Below are positions 62,466-64,000 of a stretch of DNA of 64,000 nt, piece by piece. Source of the stretch: Niabella agricola (lineage in GTDB: Bacteria > Bacteroidota > Bacteroidia > Chitinophagales > Chitinophagaceae); assembly GCF_021538615.1 (NCBI RefSeq), contig NZ_JAJHIZ010000003.1:4526001-4590000 (forward strand). The letters run 5' to 3'. Under the pieces are notes generated by a model. That model had not been told where the DNA came from. It was given only the letters and a program-made list of their open reading frames with translations, and ran no database searches. Each line of letters opens with the position of its first letter. Within the stretch, counting starts at the first letter, position 1. The translations under genes were made by a program, and so were the position numbers.

Positions 62466-63677
62466 CTATGCTACGGCCTTTTTCACAAGGTCTGCTGCTT
62501 CACTCAACAAGATGGCGGATTGTACCTTCAGTCCGCTCTCATCAATGAGCTTTTTTGCTTCTTCTGCATTGGTGCCTTGTAAACGCACAATGATCGGAAT
62601 GTTAATATTTCCCAGGTTCTTGTAGGCATCGATAACGCCGGCAGCCACACGGTCGCAACGCACAATGCCTCCAAAAATATTGATCAGGATCGCTTTTACC
62701 GCGGGGTCTTTCATAATGATTTTAAAACCGGCTTCTACGGTTTGGGCATTTGCGGTACCGCCCACATCCAGGAAGTTGGCGGGCTCACCACCGCTCAGTT
62801 TGATCATATCCATAGTGGCCATGGCCAAACCGGCGCCGTTTACCATGCAACCTACGTTGCCATCCAGTTTTACGAAGTTCAGGTTGTATTTTCCGGCTTC
62901 AACTTCTGTGGGATCTTCTTCGGTGATATCTCTCAGCGAAGCCAGGTCTGCATGACGCATCATGGCATTATCATCCAGGTTCATCTTACAATCAACAGCG
63001 ATGATTTTATCATCGGCGGCTTTAAACAGCGGATTGATCTCCAGCATGCTGCAATCCAGTCCAACGTATGCGTCGTACAGGTTGGTTACAAACTTTACAC
63101 AGTTTTTAAAAGCAGCACCGGTCAGCCCCAGGTTAAAGGCAATTTTGCGTGCCTGGAATCCCAGTAAACGGCCGGAGGGATGTACCCATTCTTTAAAGAT
63201 CTTTTCAGGAGTTTCATGTGCTACATCTTCAATGCTCATACCGCCTTCCGTACTGTACATGATCACATTCTGCCCTTTGCTCCGGTCCAGGAGAATGGAC
63301 AGGTAAAACTCCTGTCTTTCAGAAGGGCCATCATAGTACATGTCCTGTCCTACAAAAATTTTGTTGACCACTTTCCCGGCAGGTCCGGTTTGAACCGTTA
63401 CCAGGGTTCCGCCCAGGATGCCTTTTGCATATTCCTCCACGTCTTCCAGGGATTTGGCCACTTTAACTCCATTGATACCGGTTTCTTTAATGGTGCCTTT
63501 CCCGCGTCCGCCGGCGTGGATCTGTGCTTTAACCACCGCAAATTTGCTGCCGGTATCGGTTTTAATCTTCCGGTATGCTTCTTCAGCCTCCTGTACGGAG
63601 CTGCATGCATAACCTTCCTGTACGGGAACGTTGTATTTTTTTAATAATTCCTTGGCCTGATATTCGTGAAGATTCAT
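62466..63677 (-). CDS. sucC: Succinyl-CoA ligase (ADP-forming) beta subunit
   Basis: Citric-acid-cycle enzyme that couples succinyl-CoA cleavage to ATP or GTP formation together with the alpha subunit SucD. From the ATG at 63677 the product has 403 residues (MNLHEYQAKELLKKYNVP, the family's usual start); the frame runs to 63803 but that adds an atypical 42-residue extension. It shows the ATP-grasp fold with KAQIHAGGRGKG, LEINPL and the LDVGGTANAQ and INIFGGIVRCD blocks. The alpha subunit gene is not adjacent in the window, which is common in this phylum. Confidence 0.95.
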   Translation of the reverse strand: MNLHEYQAKELLKKYNVPVQEGYACSSVQEAEEAYRKIKTDTGSKFAVVKAQIHAGGRGKGTIKETGINGVKVAKSLEDVEEYAKGILGGTLVTVQTGPAGKVVNKIFVGQDMYYDGPSERQEFYLSILLDRSKGQNVIMYSTEGGMSIEDVAHETPEKIFKEWVHPSGRLLGFQARKIAFNLGLTGAAFKNCVKFVTNLYDAYVGLDCSMLEINPLFKAADDKIIAVDCKMNLDDNAMMRHADLASLRDITEEDPTEVEAGKYNLNFVKLDGNVGCMVNGAGLAMATMDMIKLSGGEPANFLDVGGTANAQTVEAGFKIIMKDPAVKAILINIFGGIVRCDRVAAGVIDAYKNLGNINIPIIVRLQGTNAEEAKKLIDESGLKVQSAILLSEAADLVKKAVA

Positions 63678-64000
63678 CTGTAAATAATTTTTTTGTTTAT
63701 GGATGATCGTATGATAATATGCCCCTCCGTCTTCATGCCGGAATGATGAAGTCGTTAGGACCCATTTCATTAAAAGAACTTTGGCACGAAGATAAGGATT
63801 CAACGGAAACGGGCATCATTCAAATTTTCAGCATGCCGTATCGGCCCGTATTTGATTTCCGGGGGGGCGCCGGCAAGGATGCCACGGGTGGATAAAGTTG
63901 ATCTTTGGGCTATTGCAACCTCCGGAAGATTGGCACGTCTCCTATAAAACCGTATCTTTAATACGCACCCCGAAGCAGCGATAACTGATATAGATAACGC
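63678..64000. other. Window-edge spacer upstream of sucC
   Basis: No gene is seen. It should hold the sucC promoter on the minus strand (not identified) and a + strand promoter for a gene beyond the edge. Confidence 0.4.
63930..63960 (+). promoter_or_regulatory. Candidate promoter for a gene beyond the window
   Basis: TTG (63930-63932) and TATCTTTA (63953-63960; one mismatch to TAnnTTTG) lie 20 nt apart. The gene it would serve is not in the window. Confidence 0.4.

Overview
The window reads as one piece of a Bacteroidota chromosome, most likely family Chitinophagaceae (a Niabella/Niastella-like soil bacterium). The signs are two SusC/SusD pairs, lipoprotein and Sec signal peptides on most glycan genes, TAnnTTTG-type -7 promoter boxes, a 7TMR-DISM sensor kinase, an SDR-type threonine dehydrogenase, and AT-rich quasi-repetitive spacers. 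The genus is an inference; no rRNA or other taxonomic marker is present, and I saw no tRNA and no CRISPR array.

Positions 1-34019 form a polysaccharide utilization locus, all on the + strand. It holds SusC, SusD and a SusE/F-like lipoprotein, then a GH30-type hydrolase, three GH2 enzymes, two GH88 unsaturated-uronyl hydrolases, a PL8 lyase with the chondroitinase-AC-type catalytic residues, an SGNH esterase-like protein, a sugar-porter MFS protein, two DUF5107-TPR proteins (one cytoplasmic, one exported) and an exported DUF4091/GH123-like protein. The logic is an acidic, uronic-acid-containing glycan: PL8 cuts by elimination, GH88 removes the unsaturated uronate, GH2/GH30/GH123-like enzymes trim the rest, and MFS imports the sugars. 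The locus is interrupted at 27.2-28.9 kb by a terminator, a 42-bp near-perfect palindrome, non-coding debris and a lone IS21-type istB. No regulator or sulfatase lies inside the locus.

Positions 34210-41206 hold the most unusual part. A tight operon encodes a ThiF/E1-like adenylyltransferase of the Rv1355c type, a small acyltransferase-like protein with a LuxI-like arrangement of key residues, a 7TMR-DISM histidine kinase and a receiver-histidine kinase. Divergent from it are a stand-alone receiver closely related to the operon's own receiver domain, and a secreted coiled-coil protein. I infer a candidate 'make a small signal, sense a signal' module; the function is not established.

Positions 41254-49724 are mostly housekeeping: M3 peptidase, glutaryl-CoA dehydrogenase, shikimate kinase, a DUF423 membrane protein, FtsK and a LolA-like protein. 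Positions 49776-53377 hold a LacI-type regulator divergent from an SDR resembling fructuronate reductase and a sulfatase, a small sugar-acid locus that may serve the end of the pathway begun at 1-34 kb. A repeat-rich spacer follows, then a ChaA-type antiporter with kdsA, a divergent threonine dehydrogenase, a second SusC/SusD pair on the minus strand with no enzymes beside it, and sucC.
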